In this document: positions 10,680 through 21,387 of the stretch, one piece after another | Layout of the letters: each line of letters begins with the position of its first letter | Position numbering within the stretch: position 1 is the first letter of the stretch | Source: Dendrolimus kikuchii | Taxonomy: Eukaryota; Arthropoda; Insecta; Lepidoptera; Lasiocampidae | Assembly (NCBI GenBank): GCA_019925095.2 | Contig: CM034391.1 | Span: 26,339,051 to 26,403,050 of the forward strand | Reading direction: 5' to 3' | Length of the DNA stretch: 64,000 nt | Notes under the pieces: generated by a model | Databases searched by the model: none | What the model saw: only the letters and a program-made list of their open reading frames with translations | Told to the model about the DNA's origin: nothing | Program-made: the position numbers and the translations under genes

Positions 10680-11000
10680 CAGAGAAAGATTACCCAATTT
10701 CTAAGACCTGTGAAATGCAATATCCCACTCCAGGATGCAGGGGTCTACAAGCTCGATTGTGAGTGTGGATTGTCATATATTGGGCAAACAAAGAGGAGCA
10801 TAAAAACACGAGTAAAAGAACACATTGCTGACATGAAACACACAAGGTCTACGAAGTCCACGATCAGTGAACACACGCTGGATAAACCCAACCAGTACAT
10901 CAGATTCGATAACCCACAAATCCTCGCGAAAGAGAATCGTTTCATACCTAGAATGATGCGTGAGGCTATTGAAATCAAAAGAACACCCAAATTTCAATAG
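10680..11000 (+). pseudogene. PLE GIY-YIG endonuclease remnant
   Basis: The translated region reads DAGVYKLDCECGLSYIGQTK and then KTRVKEHIADMKHTRS. VYKLDC...SYIGQTKRS is the GIY-YIG endonuclease core in the divergent form used by Penelope-like elements, with a CxC pair just before it. The domain nicks target DNA for target-primed reverse transcription. The fragment keeps the C-terminal part of the Pol protein only; the RT domain that should precede it is absent and the first codons come from the terminal repeat. The copy at 42944-43252 continues in frame for about 30 more residues, whereas here an extra base near 10981 in the run of A shifts the frame and stops translation at 11000. Non-functional remnant. 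Confidence 0.75.
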
Positions 11001-11196
11001 AGAAGATGGTTAACAAGTACCACCAGTTTGGGATCTAATCATCAAAACTATTAAGACCCAAACCCAGCAAAAACCAGCTGCCAGACCTCAAGACACTGAG
11101 CTCTTTCTGCGTCCAACGGAACACAAACCAACTTGACTGATAATTACTTTTATTTTTCCTTCCACCCATTTTAATATTATATAAAATTATTAGAGC

Positions 11197-11269
11197 TAGG
11201 CATGTTTGCTGAAGAGTTTCTTGCGCCGCTTCTTCTCTTCAAGCCATAACATGTTGCGAAGCGGTAGTA
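11197..11269 (+). other. Shared pseudoknot-type module (copy C, in PLE)
   Basis: Outer helix catgtt/aacatg, inner helix gaagag/ctcttc, and loop ccgcttc with downstream gaagcgg. Relative to the LINE copies both helices changed on both strands, so pairing is kept. It lies about 200 nt after the GIY-YIG stop codon. Confidence 0.65.
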
Positions 11270-11682
11270 AATTAGATTAGGCTCCCATAGAGTAAATAAT
11301 GACCATAAACAAAATTAAAATTAAATAATTAAAATTAACAAGTTGGTGGTAGGTTAAATAAAACTTTAACAATACTCGTTGACATTTGACATCTTTGTCT
11401 TCCGTGATCACGGCCACTGAAAAGTGGCCGAAACGTCGGAAAAACCAAAATCAAATAAAATTACCGCGCTTAAAACCGTTAAAACGTAGTTTTATTATAA
11501 TATCACTCTTTAACAATCTTTCCGTTTCAAGTGTTTTCTTGATAACAATAATGAGTACTAATTAGATAATTGTAGTCAAACATGAATGATCTAGCACTAG
11601 CTTTAAAAAAATTGGTTGCGGTCAATGATGCGCGTTGGATCGCTGGAAAATAAGGAAAATTACCTATAATTTAACTAGTATG

Positions 11683-11916
11683 TTTTTTTTTTATTGCAGG
11701 AGATCAGCAGACAGGCAGACGGCCCACTTGATGGAAAGCGGTTACCATCGCCTATGGACATTTGCAACACCAAAGTTGCTACAAATGCGCTGCTGCTCTC
11801 TTAAGGGAGACTGGAACCTGGTCACTAATGCCGGAACACAACTCAAGGTTGTTATGACGACATACTTTAGACCAGGGGTGGTAGCCATCCAGTCGGGCAA
11901 ATGCCCTACCACCTGG
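11683..11916 (-). mobile_element. SINE-V, short form
   Basis: Minus-strand copy ending exactly at ctaccacctggc, the short-form boundary. Confidence 0.85.
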
Positions 11917-12135
11917 CGAATGTGCCAGTAACACTTCATTCGCGTCGTCATGCCGAGGATTTATTTGTTAAGGTGGGGGAGGGGGGGGCTTCACCTGCGT
12001 CAATGTTAAATGAATAACTTTATTGCACACACATTAATCTGTCTTTAAATAAATATGTCTAATATATTAAACATTTACTTATTTATCTATGTTAATATAA
12101 TGTTATATGTTAATATAAAATGCTTGTCATATATA

Positions 12136-12447
12136 ATCTGTGCAGGAACGGAGAAAGAATACAATTTCTTGCGGCCGGGCGCCCTGTCGTAAGAGGCGAC
12201 AAAACACCCCACAGCCAGATCGTAGGGCATTTGCCCGACTAGACGGCTACCATCCCTGGTCTAAAGTATGTCGCCATAACAACCTTGAGCTGTATTCTGG
12301 CATCGGTGGCCAAGTTCCAGTCTCCCTTAAGAGAGCAGCAGCGCATTTGTAGCACCCTTCGTGTTGCAAATGTCCATAGGCGATGGTAACCGATTTCCAT
12401 CAAGTGGGCCGTCTGCCTGTCTGTTGAACTCCTACAATAAAAAAAAG
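12136..12447 (+). mobile_element. SINE-V, full-length copy
   Basis: Complete from tgtgcaggaacggagaaa to ctcctacaataaaaaa. Confidence 0.9.
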
Positions 12448-12572
12448 TTAATAAATATATTTATTTAGATTATTTCGTGTATACGTGTATATTGGTATTG
12501 TATAAATGTGTCTGGATTTATGTATGTATTAAATTTATAAATTATTGTAAGTTTAGATATTTAAATTTTACA

Positions 12573-13001
12573 TACATACATACATAACTTCACGCCAGTT
12601 CCCTTGCGGGGTAGGCACGAGCAACAGAGCGCCATTTAGGCTTATTCTTACACACCTCACTTGCTTCTTTGACATTCGTAACTCTTGTCATGCACGCTCG
12701 TCTGTTCTTAAGGCTCCTGAAATCACCTTCTGCTAGTACACTATCAATTTGATCATGGAAAGTGTGTCGTGGCCTTCCACGACTTCTGTATCCACCCACA
12801 TTTGCGTTGTATATCTGTTTATTCATTCTTTCATCACGCATTCTTTCCACATGCCCGAACCACCGGAGCATTCCTTTTTACCGGAACCAAAATTAGCCAA
12901 ATCAGTCCAGCCGTTCCCGAGGTTTAGCGAGACTAACGAACAGCAATTGATTAATATATATATAGATTCGCACCGACTTCAAGATGTTGTATATTAGTAT
13001 A
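12573..13001 (-). mobile_element. Chimeric RTE insertion (RTE-A plus Helitron-like piece)
   Basis: A 16-bp direct repeat, atatttaaattttaca, stands at 12557-12572 and 13002-13017. Between the two copies are 12573-12871, the (TATG)n-tailed RTE-A 3' end on the minus strand, and 12872-13001, a piece nearly identical to 13494-13610. A single target duplication around both parts says they were inserted together. Confidence 0.65.
12590..12871 (-). pseudogene. RTE-A reverse transcriptase C-terminus
   Basis: The frame reads [11 protein letters not shown], then [14 protein letters not shown], and ends in VVRAYPARELA-like sequence before the stop. LRWFGHVxRM followed by a GRPR block is the C-terminal signature of RTE/BovB-type LINE polymerases, downstream of the RT thumb. 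About 93 codons remain of a protein of roughly 1000. The stop is followed almost at once by a (TATG)n tail, as expected for RTE elements with very short 3'UTRs. It is a 5'-truncated, dead insertion and the coding part of the chimeric unit at 12573-13001. The family recurs at 22.2, 24.6, 31.0, 33.8, 34.6, 50.1, 50.5, 51.0, 51.4, 58.9 and 63.0 kb. Confidence 0.8.
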
Positions 13002-13167
13002 ATATTTAAATTTTACAGTCCTACTTTTTCTGCTCCACCTATATACCACCACCCAGCAAAAAAGAAACTGACTTAAAAGGTAACTAAAAATCAAAAATTC
13101 AATATTTTCTACATCTTGAAGTCGGTGACAAAAGCAAATTTCTAAAATAAAGATTTTTTTATATTTG

Positions 13168-13612
13168 AACTAGCTGAGCCGGCAAACTTCGTACCGCCTC
13201 AGAATCAATAAATAAAAAGCTGAATGATAATTGCAGAATGTTTCAATTTCAGTAAAAAATGTGGTCAAAACTTAACCGGAACGAACATCAAACGTTTGAC
13301 ATTCAAACACAAATTTAAAAAAAAACTTCTTTTAAATTTAATTGATTTCTAAACGACGGGCCGAACATCAAATGTTTGACAGGTAGGAATAGTTTCTAAG
13401 GGAAAGCGATATTGTTGTTTTTACTATATTCCAAGCATTTTTTTCATATTTACTCACCTTTTAAACCTTCCCCGGATTCCACAAATAATTCGAAACCAAA
13501 ATTAGCCAAATCAGTCCAGCCGTTCCCGAGTTTTAGCGAGACTAACGAACAGCAATTGATTTATATATATATAGATTCGCACCGACTTCAAGATGTTGTA
13601 TATTAGTATAAT
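13168..13612 (-). mobile_element. Non-autonomous Helitron-like element
   Basis: The left end reads ctagctgagccggcaaactt (a CTAG-type 3' terminus in minus sense). The right end reads aacgaacagcaattgatt then tatatatatagat. The copy at 15753-16207 has both ends and the same body (agccaaatcagtccagcc). No Rep/helicase coding sequence. The class is inferred from the CTAG end. Confidence 0.5.
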
Positions 13613-13699
13613 ATTTATTTTTTTGCATTTCAGTTACATTTGAAGTAGATTTTGTTTTCTGTTATTTTTTTAAACACATTGTTAAACTTCGACACCACC

Positions 13700-13985
13700 A
13701 AGAGGTTTATGATATTACTGGCTATGCCTGCGACTTCCTCAGCATGATTTTTTTTCGCAGAACTCTAAAAAATTGCTTAAGTTACTCTCCTTATTATATC
13801 AACAATCCACCAGTGAAAATCCCGTCAAAATCGGTCCCGCCGTTTCAGAGATTAGCCGGAACATCTAGACAGACAAAAATTCAAAAAAATTCATTTTCGG
13901 AATGTTAAGAATAATCCGCCGATTGTTTTCACATTTTTATTTTGACATTACAAACACATCAATTTTATTTATCTATAGATATACA
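13700..13985. other. Decayed dispersed repeat
   Basis: atcggtcccgccgtttcaga and gcctgcgacttcctcag are of the type seen at other Helitron-like ends here (15020, 21225 and 44900). No coding sequence. Confidence 0.3.
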
Positions 13986-13989
13986 TATA

Positions 13990-14787
13990 CAGTCAACTCT
14001 CGTTAATTCGAAACTCGAGGGACTCTTAAAATATTACGAATTATCGAGTGTTTGAAATATCAAATGATTCGAAATTTTTCAGAGAAGAAATAAATCTTTG
14101 AATTATCGAGTGTTTATAATCAATTATGTATTACATACATATTTATTAGCTTCTTTCTATTCTTTAACAATGACAACAAATGACAAAAGTTTTTTTTTCT
14201 GTTGGTCACGGACGAACATGATTGTCTGGGAATGTTTACTGTTTTATTTATAACTTATGTCTATATAGTTACAAAAAACTTACTAATACAATGACAAAAG
14301 TTAAGAGGTACATAGGTAGTGTACATATTCATAATGTGAATTAATTAATAAAGAAATCTGTTATATCGGTTTGCTTCTCGATGGATTACTCGGGCTTGTT
14401 TATAAGAGGATCTGATCCTTTAATAATTGTCGAGTGTTTGACGCCGAGGAGTTCGAATTAACGCGTCGTTTTGTAAGGTAGCGATGATTTTTTCATTCGA
14501 ATTACCAAGTACATACATACATAACTTCACGCCATTTCCCTTGTGGGGTAGACACGAACAACAGAGCGCCATTCAGGCTTATTCTTACACACCTCACTTG
14601 CTTCTTTGACATTCATAGCTCTTGTCATGCGCGCTCGTCTGTTCTCAAGGCTCCTGACATTACCAAGTGCATAAAATATATATTGATTTAGATCGAAATA
14701 TAAATAGATTTTCTGGGTAACTCAAGGTAACTTTGAATTATAGAGAGGTTCCAATTATCGCAGGTTTGAATTATCGAGAGTCGACTG
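13990..14787. mobile_element. Pogo/Tigger-like TIR element
   Basis: Ends cagtcaactctcgttaatt and its imperfect complement (aattatcgagagtcgactg) are flanked by TA on both sides (13988-13989 and 14788-14789). The internal sequence has several attcgaaa/attatcgag motifs and no ORF. The TIR beginning CAGTCAACTCTCG with a TA duplication is typical of pogo/Tigger-type MITEs. A 148-bp RTE-A piece is inserted at 14511-14658, so the element alone is about 640 bp. Confidence 0.7.
14511..14658 (-). mobile_element. RTE-A 3' end inserted in the TIR element
   Basis: Tail acatacatacataacttcac, then about 130 bp of RTE-A coding end on the minus strand. attaccaagt at 14501-14510 and 14659-14668 is a 10-bp target duplication. 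Very short 5'-truncated insertion. Confidence 0.85.
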
Positions 14788-15141
14788 TATATGTTTTGTA
14801 AATGCAAGCAACTGGCAACACTGATTCACTCGTTTCGTATTCCAGTGGTATTACCTATTTTATAGTTCGTTTGTGATGTAGATCCATCGCCCTTTGTATT
14901 TTTCAACCGGTTTTCGTAACCCTTTTGGTTTGTAGGTTTTTTATTCAAATTGATTGTTACCAAAGTCTCCGTTATGTATTATTTGTAACAATCGTATCTG
15001 ATATATTACCAACTTAGTATTTGCCTGCGACTTCATCTGTATTGTACAATTGGTAAAGATTAATGGCGAACTCCTATATCTTATCAAACTTTCATTTGCC
15101 TTGGTTAATTTGATATAAGTTTAATACAAGTAATGTCTTTC

Positions 15142-15440
15142 TTTTTTTTTTGTTTTTAAAGCAGGAGTTCAGCAGACAGGCAGACGGCCCACTTAATGGA
15201 AAGCGGTTACCATCGCCTATGGACATTTGTAACACCAAAGGTACTACAAATGCGCTGCTGCTCTCTTAAGGGAGACTGAAACCTGGTCACTAATGCCGGA
15301 ACACAACACAAGGTTTTTATGGCGGCATACTCTAGACCAGGGGTACAAATGCCCTACCACCTGGTTGTGGGTTGTTTTGCCGCTTACGACAGGCCACCTG
15401 GCCGCAGGAAATTGTATTCTTTCTCCGTTCCTGCACGGAT
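15142..15440 (-). mobile_element. SINE-V, full-length copy
   Basis: Complete at both ends, with small internal deletions (near 15350 and 15380). Confidence 0.88.
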
Positions 15441-15487
15441 GGCAGTCTATGAGAAGACTAAGTGATTTTGTACAAATTTCTATACAA

Positions 15488-15680
15488 GTAGAATAGAATA
15501 TAATAGAAAACACTTTATTGTTCACCAAATAAACAATTACAGAATGAATAATTACAATAATTTAACGGCAAAACAAAAGGCGGCCTTATCGCTTAAAGCG
15601 ATCTCTTCCTAGACACCTGACTGAGAGGATAATGTTAACAACTTATGTCTAGGTATAATTAAATTAAAAAGAAGTAAAAT
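15488..15680 (-). mobile_element. LINE 3'-end fragment with agaat-type tail
   Basis: gaatagaatataatagaaa then cactttattgttcac (in minus sense gtgaacaataaagtg with a tail). Matching pieces lie at 5905-5985 and 7300-7350. No ORF. Confidence 0.4.
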
Positions 15681-15752
15681 AAAAAAGGAAGAACACTACA
15701 ATGTGGACAGTAAACTGCTAAGTTAAGAAGAAGAGAAAAATATATAATTTAC

Positions 15753-16207
15753 TAGCTGACCCGGCAAACTTCGTACCGCCTTAGAATCAATAAAGAAAAA
15801 ATGTTGATTTCTGAACGACGGGACAAACGTCAAACGTTTGACACCTGTGAAGTGCCGAATATCCAAAACAGACTTGACTTAAAGGTCTAGAAACCAAGCC
15901 ACAAAATCCAAAAAAAAATCAAACGTTTGACATTCAAAAACAAAAAAATGAAAAAAAACTTCACTTTTAAATTTAATTGATTTCTAAACGACGGGACGAA
16001 CATCAAATGTTTCACAGATAAGAATAGTTTCTAAGAGAAATTGTTGTTTTTACTATATTCCAAGCTTTTTTTCACATTTACTCACCTTTTAAACCTTCCC
16101 TGGACTTCCACAGATAATTCAAAACCAAAATTAGCCAAATCAGTCCAGCCATTCTCGAGTTTTAGCGAGACAAACGAACAGCAATTGATTTATATATATA
16201 CAGATTA
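15753..16207 (-). mobile_element. Non-autonomous Helitron-like element
   Basis: Same family as 13168-13612: ctagctgacccggcaaactt at the left and acagcaattgatttatata at the right. Confidence 0.55.
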
Positions 16208-16560
16208 TAAACTAAGGTAATGGTTTTGACAGATTTTTTAAATATGGCAAGTGATTTAGCTTTTCTGACATATACGGGTAAAGAATCCTAAAGGCAAACA
16301 ATTGTCACTTATTTGTTAAAGAATGTATTCCTTTAAAAAAACTCGTCATACATTCACCTCATCCCCTCCCATAGCCCGTACATCCTTGGCTCAATAAAAT
16401 ATTAAAATTTAATTCTGTCCTGACGGAGGCGCCTTTGGTTTGAATTATTAGTGACGTCATCCTTGAGACAGTGGGGATTAGAGGGCCAAGGTATGAGAGC
16501 CGAATTAGATAAGCCGGCTGCTTCTCGAATCTATTACTACAGTAATACATTCGTAAATTA

Positions 16561-16807
16561 TAAGTGCAGGAACGGAGAAAGAATACAATATCCTGCGGCC
16601 AGGCGGCCTCTCGTAAGCGACAAAACAACCCACACTCAATTGGTAGGAAATATTTGCAACACCAAAGGTGCTACAAATCCGCTGCTGCTCTCTTAAGGGA
16701 GACTGGAACCTAGTCACTAGTGTCGGAACACAACTCAAGGTTGTTATGACGGCGTATTCTAGATCAGGGTTAGAAGCCATCCAGTCGGGTAAATATCCTA
16801 CCAAATT
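16561..16807. mobile_element. SINE-V rearranged by inversion
   Basis: 16561-16650 is the first about 88 nt of SINE-V on the plus strand. It runs straight into 16650-16807, the SINE body on the minus strand, which stops at cctaccaaatt. Both parts break next to ggtagg (SINE nt about 80-88). There is no 3' tail. Confidence 0.75.
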
Positions 16808-17298
16808 AAAAAGCATCTTGCTAAAAAGGGGATACTACACTATTGAAGAATACTTAAATGACAAAAATTCATTTACATAGCAGCTCGCTCCAACCTCTTA
16901 TACTAAATTTTGTATAACGTTTTAGCACGTCATGTCATTATTATAACTATAATATTATTTTTCTTTCCTTTTATTGTCTTGGTCTTATTGAGTATTCATT
17001 GTTTGCTACAACTCCATTAATTCTTTAAAAAGTAATTCTGTAACATACTTCTGTACAAAACTTATAAAAAAAAAGAATTTGAGATATAAATAGAATATGA
17101 AATATAAAGAAAAACAATATTTAGCTAGACGTGTTGCTGGGGAGTTTCTTGCCGCTTCTTCTCCTTTACAGCATCAACACGTTGCGAAGCGGTGTACATA
17201 GAATAGGAAGTAAAAATTAAATTTTAACTTACATGTATGACCTTCAAATAGTGTTCTCCAGTGGAACATATTTTGAATAAAAACTTTTGAATTTGAAT
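16808..17298 (+). mobile_element. LINE C-terminus and 3'UTR with gaattt tail
   Basis: A frame ends KRGYYTIEEYLNDKNSFT and a stop at 16878-16880. This type of Y-Y-x-[IV]-x-E-[YF]-L-N-D ending closes ORF2 of several insect LINEs. A 3'UTR of about 400 nt follows, with the pseudoknot-type module at 17129-17194 and a tail of gaatttgaatttg. 2160-2364 is a second copy of the 3' part. The upstream part of the ORF is missing. Confidence 0.5.
17129..17194 (+). other. Shared pseudoknot-type module (copy D)
   Basis: cgtgtt/aacacg outer helix, gctg/cagc with interrupted inner helix, loop ccgcttc pairing with gaagcgg. It is in the 3'UTR of a LINE distinct from the jockey family. Confidence 0.6.
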
Positions 17299-17305
17299 TT
17301 GAAAA

Positions 17306-17576
17306 TACCACCTTGCTGTGGGTTATTTTGTCGCCTCTTACGACAGGCCGCCCGACCGCAGGAAATTGTATTCTTTCTCCGTTCCTGCACGGATAAAAAT
17401 TTATTTGCCTGGTCTAGAGTTTGCCGCCATAACAACCTTGAGTTGTTTACCGGCGTTAGTGGCCAGGTATCATTTTCCATTTAATAGCGGCAGAACATTG
17501 GTAGCCTCTGGTGTTACTAATGTTCATAGGCGATGGTAACCGCTTTGCTGAACTCACGCAACAAAAAAATGTTAAG
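17306..17576 (+). mobile_element. SINE-V with inverted 5' part
   Basis: 17306-17395 is SINE nt 1-90 on the minus strand. 17406-17576 is the body and 3' tail on the plus strand, starting at cctggtctagag. An inverted 5' part in front of a normal 3' part is the product expected from twin priming during target-primed reverse transcription. Confidence 0.75.
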
Positions 17577-17848
17577 CCTACCTAATTTGATATTTAGTTG
17601 CTTCTGGTTTTCAGGCTTTACCTTCAAAACATATTCAATACATCCAAATTAATATAATAAATGGTAAATTATTTTGTTGGTCTGTGGTAATAATTTAATT
17701 AGTCCATGGAAAACAGATTCCAAACCTTCCGTAAAAAACCAAAATTAACCGATTATAATTAATTTTATTACATGGGTATTTTTAGTAACGTGGGTGAATA
17801 TACAAGTAATTTTTCAAGTGGGCCTAGAAAGTCAAATCCTGAATTATT

Positions 17849-17910
17849 ATTATTTTTATTGCAGCAGTTCAGCAGACATGCAGACGGCCCACTGAATGGA
17901 AAGCGTTTAC
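17849..17910 (-). mobile_element. SINE-V 3' fragment
   Basis: Only the last about 60 nt: attgcagcagttcagcagac to ggaaagcgtttac. Confidence 0.75.
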
Positions 17911-17997
17911 TTGTCGGCTAAAGAAGTGGCCAATCGAGCACACCTATAGCTTGAAGGAATTTATGGATTATAAAGATTGACGAGAAATTATTAGTTA

Positions 17998-18309
17998 TCC
18001 GTGCAGGAACGGAGAAAGAATACAATTTCCTGCGGCCGGGCGGCCTGTCGTAAGAGGCGACTAAACAACCCACAGCCAGGTGGTAGGGCATTTGCCCGAC
18101 TGGATGGCTACCACCCCTGGTCTAAAGTATGTCGCCAGAACAACCTTGAGTTGTGTTCCGGCATTAGTGACCAGGTTCCAGTCTCCCTTAAGAGAGCAGC
18201 AGCGCATTTGTAGCACCTTTGGTGTTGTAAATGTCAATAGGCGATGGTAACCGCTATCCATCAAGTGGGCCGTCTGTCTGTCTGCTGAACTCCTGCAATA
18301 AAAAAAAAT
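17998..18309 (+). mobile_element. SINE-V, full-length copy
   Basis: Close to the consensus over the whole length; a useful reference copy for comparison with the LINE at 52881-56509. Confidence 0.92.
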
Positions 18310-18409
18310 GGCAATCTTAATAACTAAACTAGTTTTCAAGACCCCCCGATTTTGAAACATTCTTCATTGGTGCTCCGCTCCTATTGGTCTTAGCGTGATG
18401 ATATAGAGC

Positions 18410-18535
18410 CTATAGCCTTCCTCAATAAATGGGCTATTTAAAACTGAAAGAATTTTTCAGATCAGGTCAGTAGTTCCTGAGTTTATCGCGTTCAAACAAA
18501 CAAACTCTTCAGCTTTATATATTAGTATAAGTATA
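18410..18535 (+). mobile_element. Helitron-like tail fragment
   Basis: agccttcctcaataaatggg to ttcagctttatatattag matches 285-540. Confidence 0.45.
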
Positions 18536-18539
18536 AGAT

Positions 18540-19421
18540 AACCCTGACGTGTAACATAGTTACTAATAAATGAGTATATGAGTTTAAATCTCAAAACTAC
18601 ATTTATAAGTATCCTAATCATAAATTACTGTCAAGTATTGTTGACTATCAGTCTGTCTAAGAATTTATCTCTAATATACTCAGAAACGGCTTAATGGAAA
18701 TATAAAGCAATTAAAATAGGAATTTTGCCTTAAATTTTCATCTTTGGTTTTGATTTATTTACACCACCACACCCGCTGAGACCACTGGAAACCTTAACAA
18801 GGCTACTAAAGAAAGTACACGGTCTATACAAGAATAAAGACGAAGTAATCTTACATCAGACGAAAAAGTATTTTTTTTTTCATGTAATACTACGTCTAAG
18901 AAAATCTGCACACTGGATGTATGTACATTTGTGTCTTGACAATTGTGGCGTCACATAAGAAATATTATTGAGGTGAAAAGCTAATTGTTCTAAGTTGTTT
19001 TGTGATAAACTTTACATAATGTTCTTTTTCATCCTAATATCTCAAACTTAAGGATATACAAAGAAATTAATTTCTAATTAATATATAATTGGAAACAACA
19101 TTCAGCAAAATTGAGAACTTCCTCATTTTTTGAAGTCGGTTAAAATATCAAATAACAAGAAAAGTTACAAAGAAAGAAAGAAATAATTGTTTTATTTAGG
19201 ACAAATAAACACTTTAACAATACTGAGAAAAATAAAATAAAGGCATCAATATAGATCCTAAAATCGGACCCACACTCAGCGTAATGCTAGCCGCTAAGAC
19301 CAGCGCTGTTCTTCCGTCTGAGACCAGCAGATGGAGTCACAAATCACAAAAAAAGTCAACACAAAGAATATAAAATCGGTTTAGTTAAATAATTATAAAT
19401 AAATAAATATTTAATAGTTTA
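18540..19421. other. Unassigned stretch
   Basis: AT-rich with no coding signal. tttttgaagtcggttaaaat at about 19128 resembles the edges of the palindrome at 40.1 kb. 19190-19330 (acaaataaacactttaaca, tcggacccacactcagcg) looks like a LINE 3' tail on the minus strand but has no partner here. Confidence 0.25.
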
Positions 19422-19663
19422 GCCAGGTGGTAGGGCATTTGCCCGACTGTATGGCGACCACCCCTGGTCTAGAGTATGCCGCCATAACAACCTTGAGTTG
19501 TGTTCCGGCATTAGTGACCAGGTTCCAGTCTCCTTTAAGAGAGCAGCAGCGTATTTGTAGCATCTTTGGTGTTGCAAATGTCCATAGGCGATGGTAACCG
19601 CTTTCCATTAAGTGGCCTGTCTGCCTCTCTGCTGAACTCCTGCAATAAAAAAAAATAAGAAAA
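19422..19663 (+). mobile_element. SINE-V, short form
   Basis: Starts at agccaggtggtagggcat (nt about 78-79), complete to the A tail. Confidence 0.85.
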
Positions 19664-19681
19664 AAAAAAAACGGATTACTA

Positions 19682-20904
19682 TAGTGTGCGCGTAAGTGCT
19701 AGTCACAACCACTAGTGCAAGACAACGTCAAGCTAACTCATAGGCTTGGGAGAAATGTCACATTTTTGTGATTGGAACATTTGTATCTGGAACAGTAAAA
19801 CGTTCCGGATCACTGATATGTTTCATTTGGAACATTTGGAACATTGAGTCAAAGATATAAAATCATGATTGTCTTGTTATGGTACGTCGCGGACTGAGGC
19901 TGAGAAACGGGCTGCGGTTTCATTTGAAACATCTATATATATGTCATGTCGCAGGCATATTGAGGCTGAAGTTGAAAGAAAGATGAATATTCATAGTAAT
20001 ATTTGAAAAAATTACAAATTGTGAGATCGTTATTAAATTATAATTTGCTTATATTGTATGGTTTTCCTGCTCTCTCGCTACGCTTGTTGCTCTGTGATTC
20101 ATTATGCTCTGGTCGGTCTCTCTCACACGCGAGCGACATGATCGCGCTGAACAGAGAGTCAGAGAGATCGCGATGTTCCAGATCCAAATGATGCATTTGA
20201 AACATTATTGATGTTCCAATCTTTTGGAACACCTAAATGTTTCGGATCAGTGAGTCGGTTCAGTAAAGAGTTATACACGCCTACTAACTCAGTCTGCCGT
20301 CGACCACCGCGACGATTACACGATTCAGTTGTTCTCGCTAGTTTGTTCCAAACATACACGAGATAAAATATCCTAAAATGGGTTCACCAATTACACGACC
20401 AGTGAAAAATTTTTGTGATTTTTTTAAGCCGGTTTGATTTTTTTTTCATAATGTACTATAACGGTGATAGTGTTTTTTTATTTACTTATTGAGAAATGTT
20501 AATTTGCTTATAAAATTGTTTTGTGTCATAAATAATAAAATATAATAAACACTTTTGAATATGATTTTTTTTGTTTAACCAGGAAAAAGAAAAATACAAT
20601 ATTACAATTAGGTACCCATTACATTAATTCTAACATGTTATTCTGAGATTTATCTGCACTTAAATATATTGTGTGCGTCTTGTCAATCCCCCCCCCCCCC
20701 TCACCCACCCTATACCTCAGAAGGTGACAAGCGCTTCCGCGCGCACTATAAGCAATTGTTAAGATTTACTATGCTTCAATCATAATAACCGTTACGTTTT
20801 CTCGCCATAATGAGTACGGGATCCTAACTAACAGAAATAAACACTCATTTATAATTTTTAATGAGAACCCATATACCCGTTAACTAGCGCTTCCGAGCGC
20901 ACTA
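19682..20904. mobile_element. TIR element, interrupted (copy 1)
   Basis: Ends TAGTGTGCGCG and CGAGCGCACTA are flanked by TA at 19680-19681 and 20905-20906. A further inverted TIR copy (gcttccgcgcgcactata) lies inside at about 20730-20750, after a run of C. No ORF. Without the hAT-like insertion it is about 670 bp. Copy 2 is at 30036-30716. Confidence 0.6.
19741..20283. mobile_element. hAT-like non-autonomous element
   Basis: ctaactca at 19733-19740 and 20284-20291 is an exact 8-bp target duplication, the hAT length. The ends taggcttg and cacgccta are short inverted repeats. Repeated tggaacattt motifs near both ends act like the subterminal repeats of hAT elements. The empty site is preserved in copy 2 (caagctaactcagtccgcc at about 30105). 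No transposase ORF. Confidence 0.8.
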
Positions 20905-20906
20905 TA

Positions 20907-21387
20907 GACAAATTTACATCAAAATAATACTTAATTTAAATAGGTAGGTACATGCTACTTTCGTGTGGCGTGCGTGTGGTTTCAGTGTGAATTCGAACTA
21001 AGAAAACTAACACCTCCAACTATACCCCCCTTGGCTCACGGTTCACCCCCTTCTGCCGCCCTGTCACATTACCGCTCATTTGACGCAGCGTGCCCAAGGG
21101 AAATTCATAGGCCAGACCACAAAATTGAATAGTAAACGAAGTTATCATTTTACCTGTTAAATTTTTATGGATGTAGTCTAGGCGAAATTTAATCTTTCTG
21201 AAAATATATTAATAACTAGGATATGGCTACGACTTCGTCCACGGTCGACATGCAATTACCGCGGTATTTAAAGAAATATAAGTTACCGTTTTAGTGGAAA
21301 TTGTGTCGGAATAAGTAAATTTGTATGCATTCGAACAACTTCAAACCACTTCTGGGAAAATTCCCGCGGGATCTCCAGGATAATTAC
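20907..21387. other. Unassigned stretch with Helitron-like piece
   Basis: 21218-21250 (aactaggatatggctacgac then ttcgtccacgg) resembles a CTAG-type Helitron end on the minus strand. The rest shows nothing. Confidence 0.3.

Larger units (their letters stand above)
10575..11496 (+). mobile_element. Penelope-like element (PLE) fragment, copy 1
   Basis: Both ends carry the same sequence in inverted orientation (aataaaactacgttttaacg at about 10611, complement at about 11480), about 75 bp long. Between them lie a GIY-YIG coding fragment and a 3'UTR with the pseudoknot-type module. ataatatcac is repeated at 10565-10574 and 11497-11506, a 10-bp target duplication. The reverse transcriptase is missing, so this is a non-autonomous derivative. 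Copies: 42736-43326 and a foldback at 36004-36455. Confidence 0.75.

Noticed and set aside
11390..11460. Hammerhead ribozyme in the PLE ends (hairpin ggccactgaaaagtggcc followed by GAAAC)
   Set aside because: Hammerheads are known in Penelope-like terminal repeats, but the CUGANGA core is not present (GUGAUCA with one extra base before the hairpin) and no stem III partner is adjacent. A covariance search with the hammerhead model would settle it.
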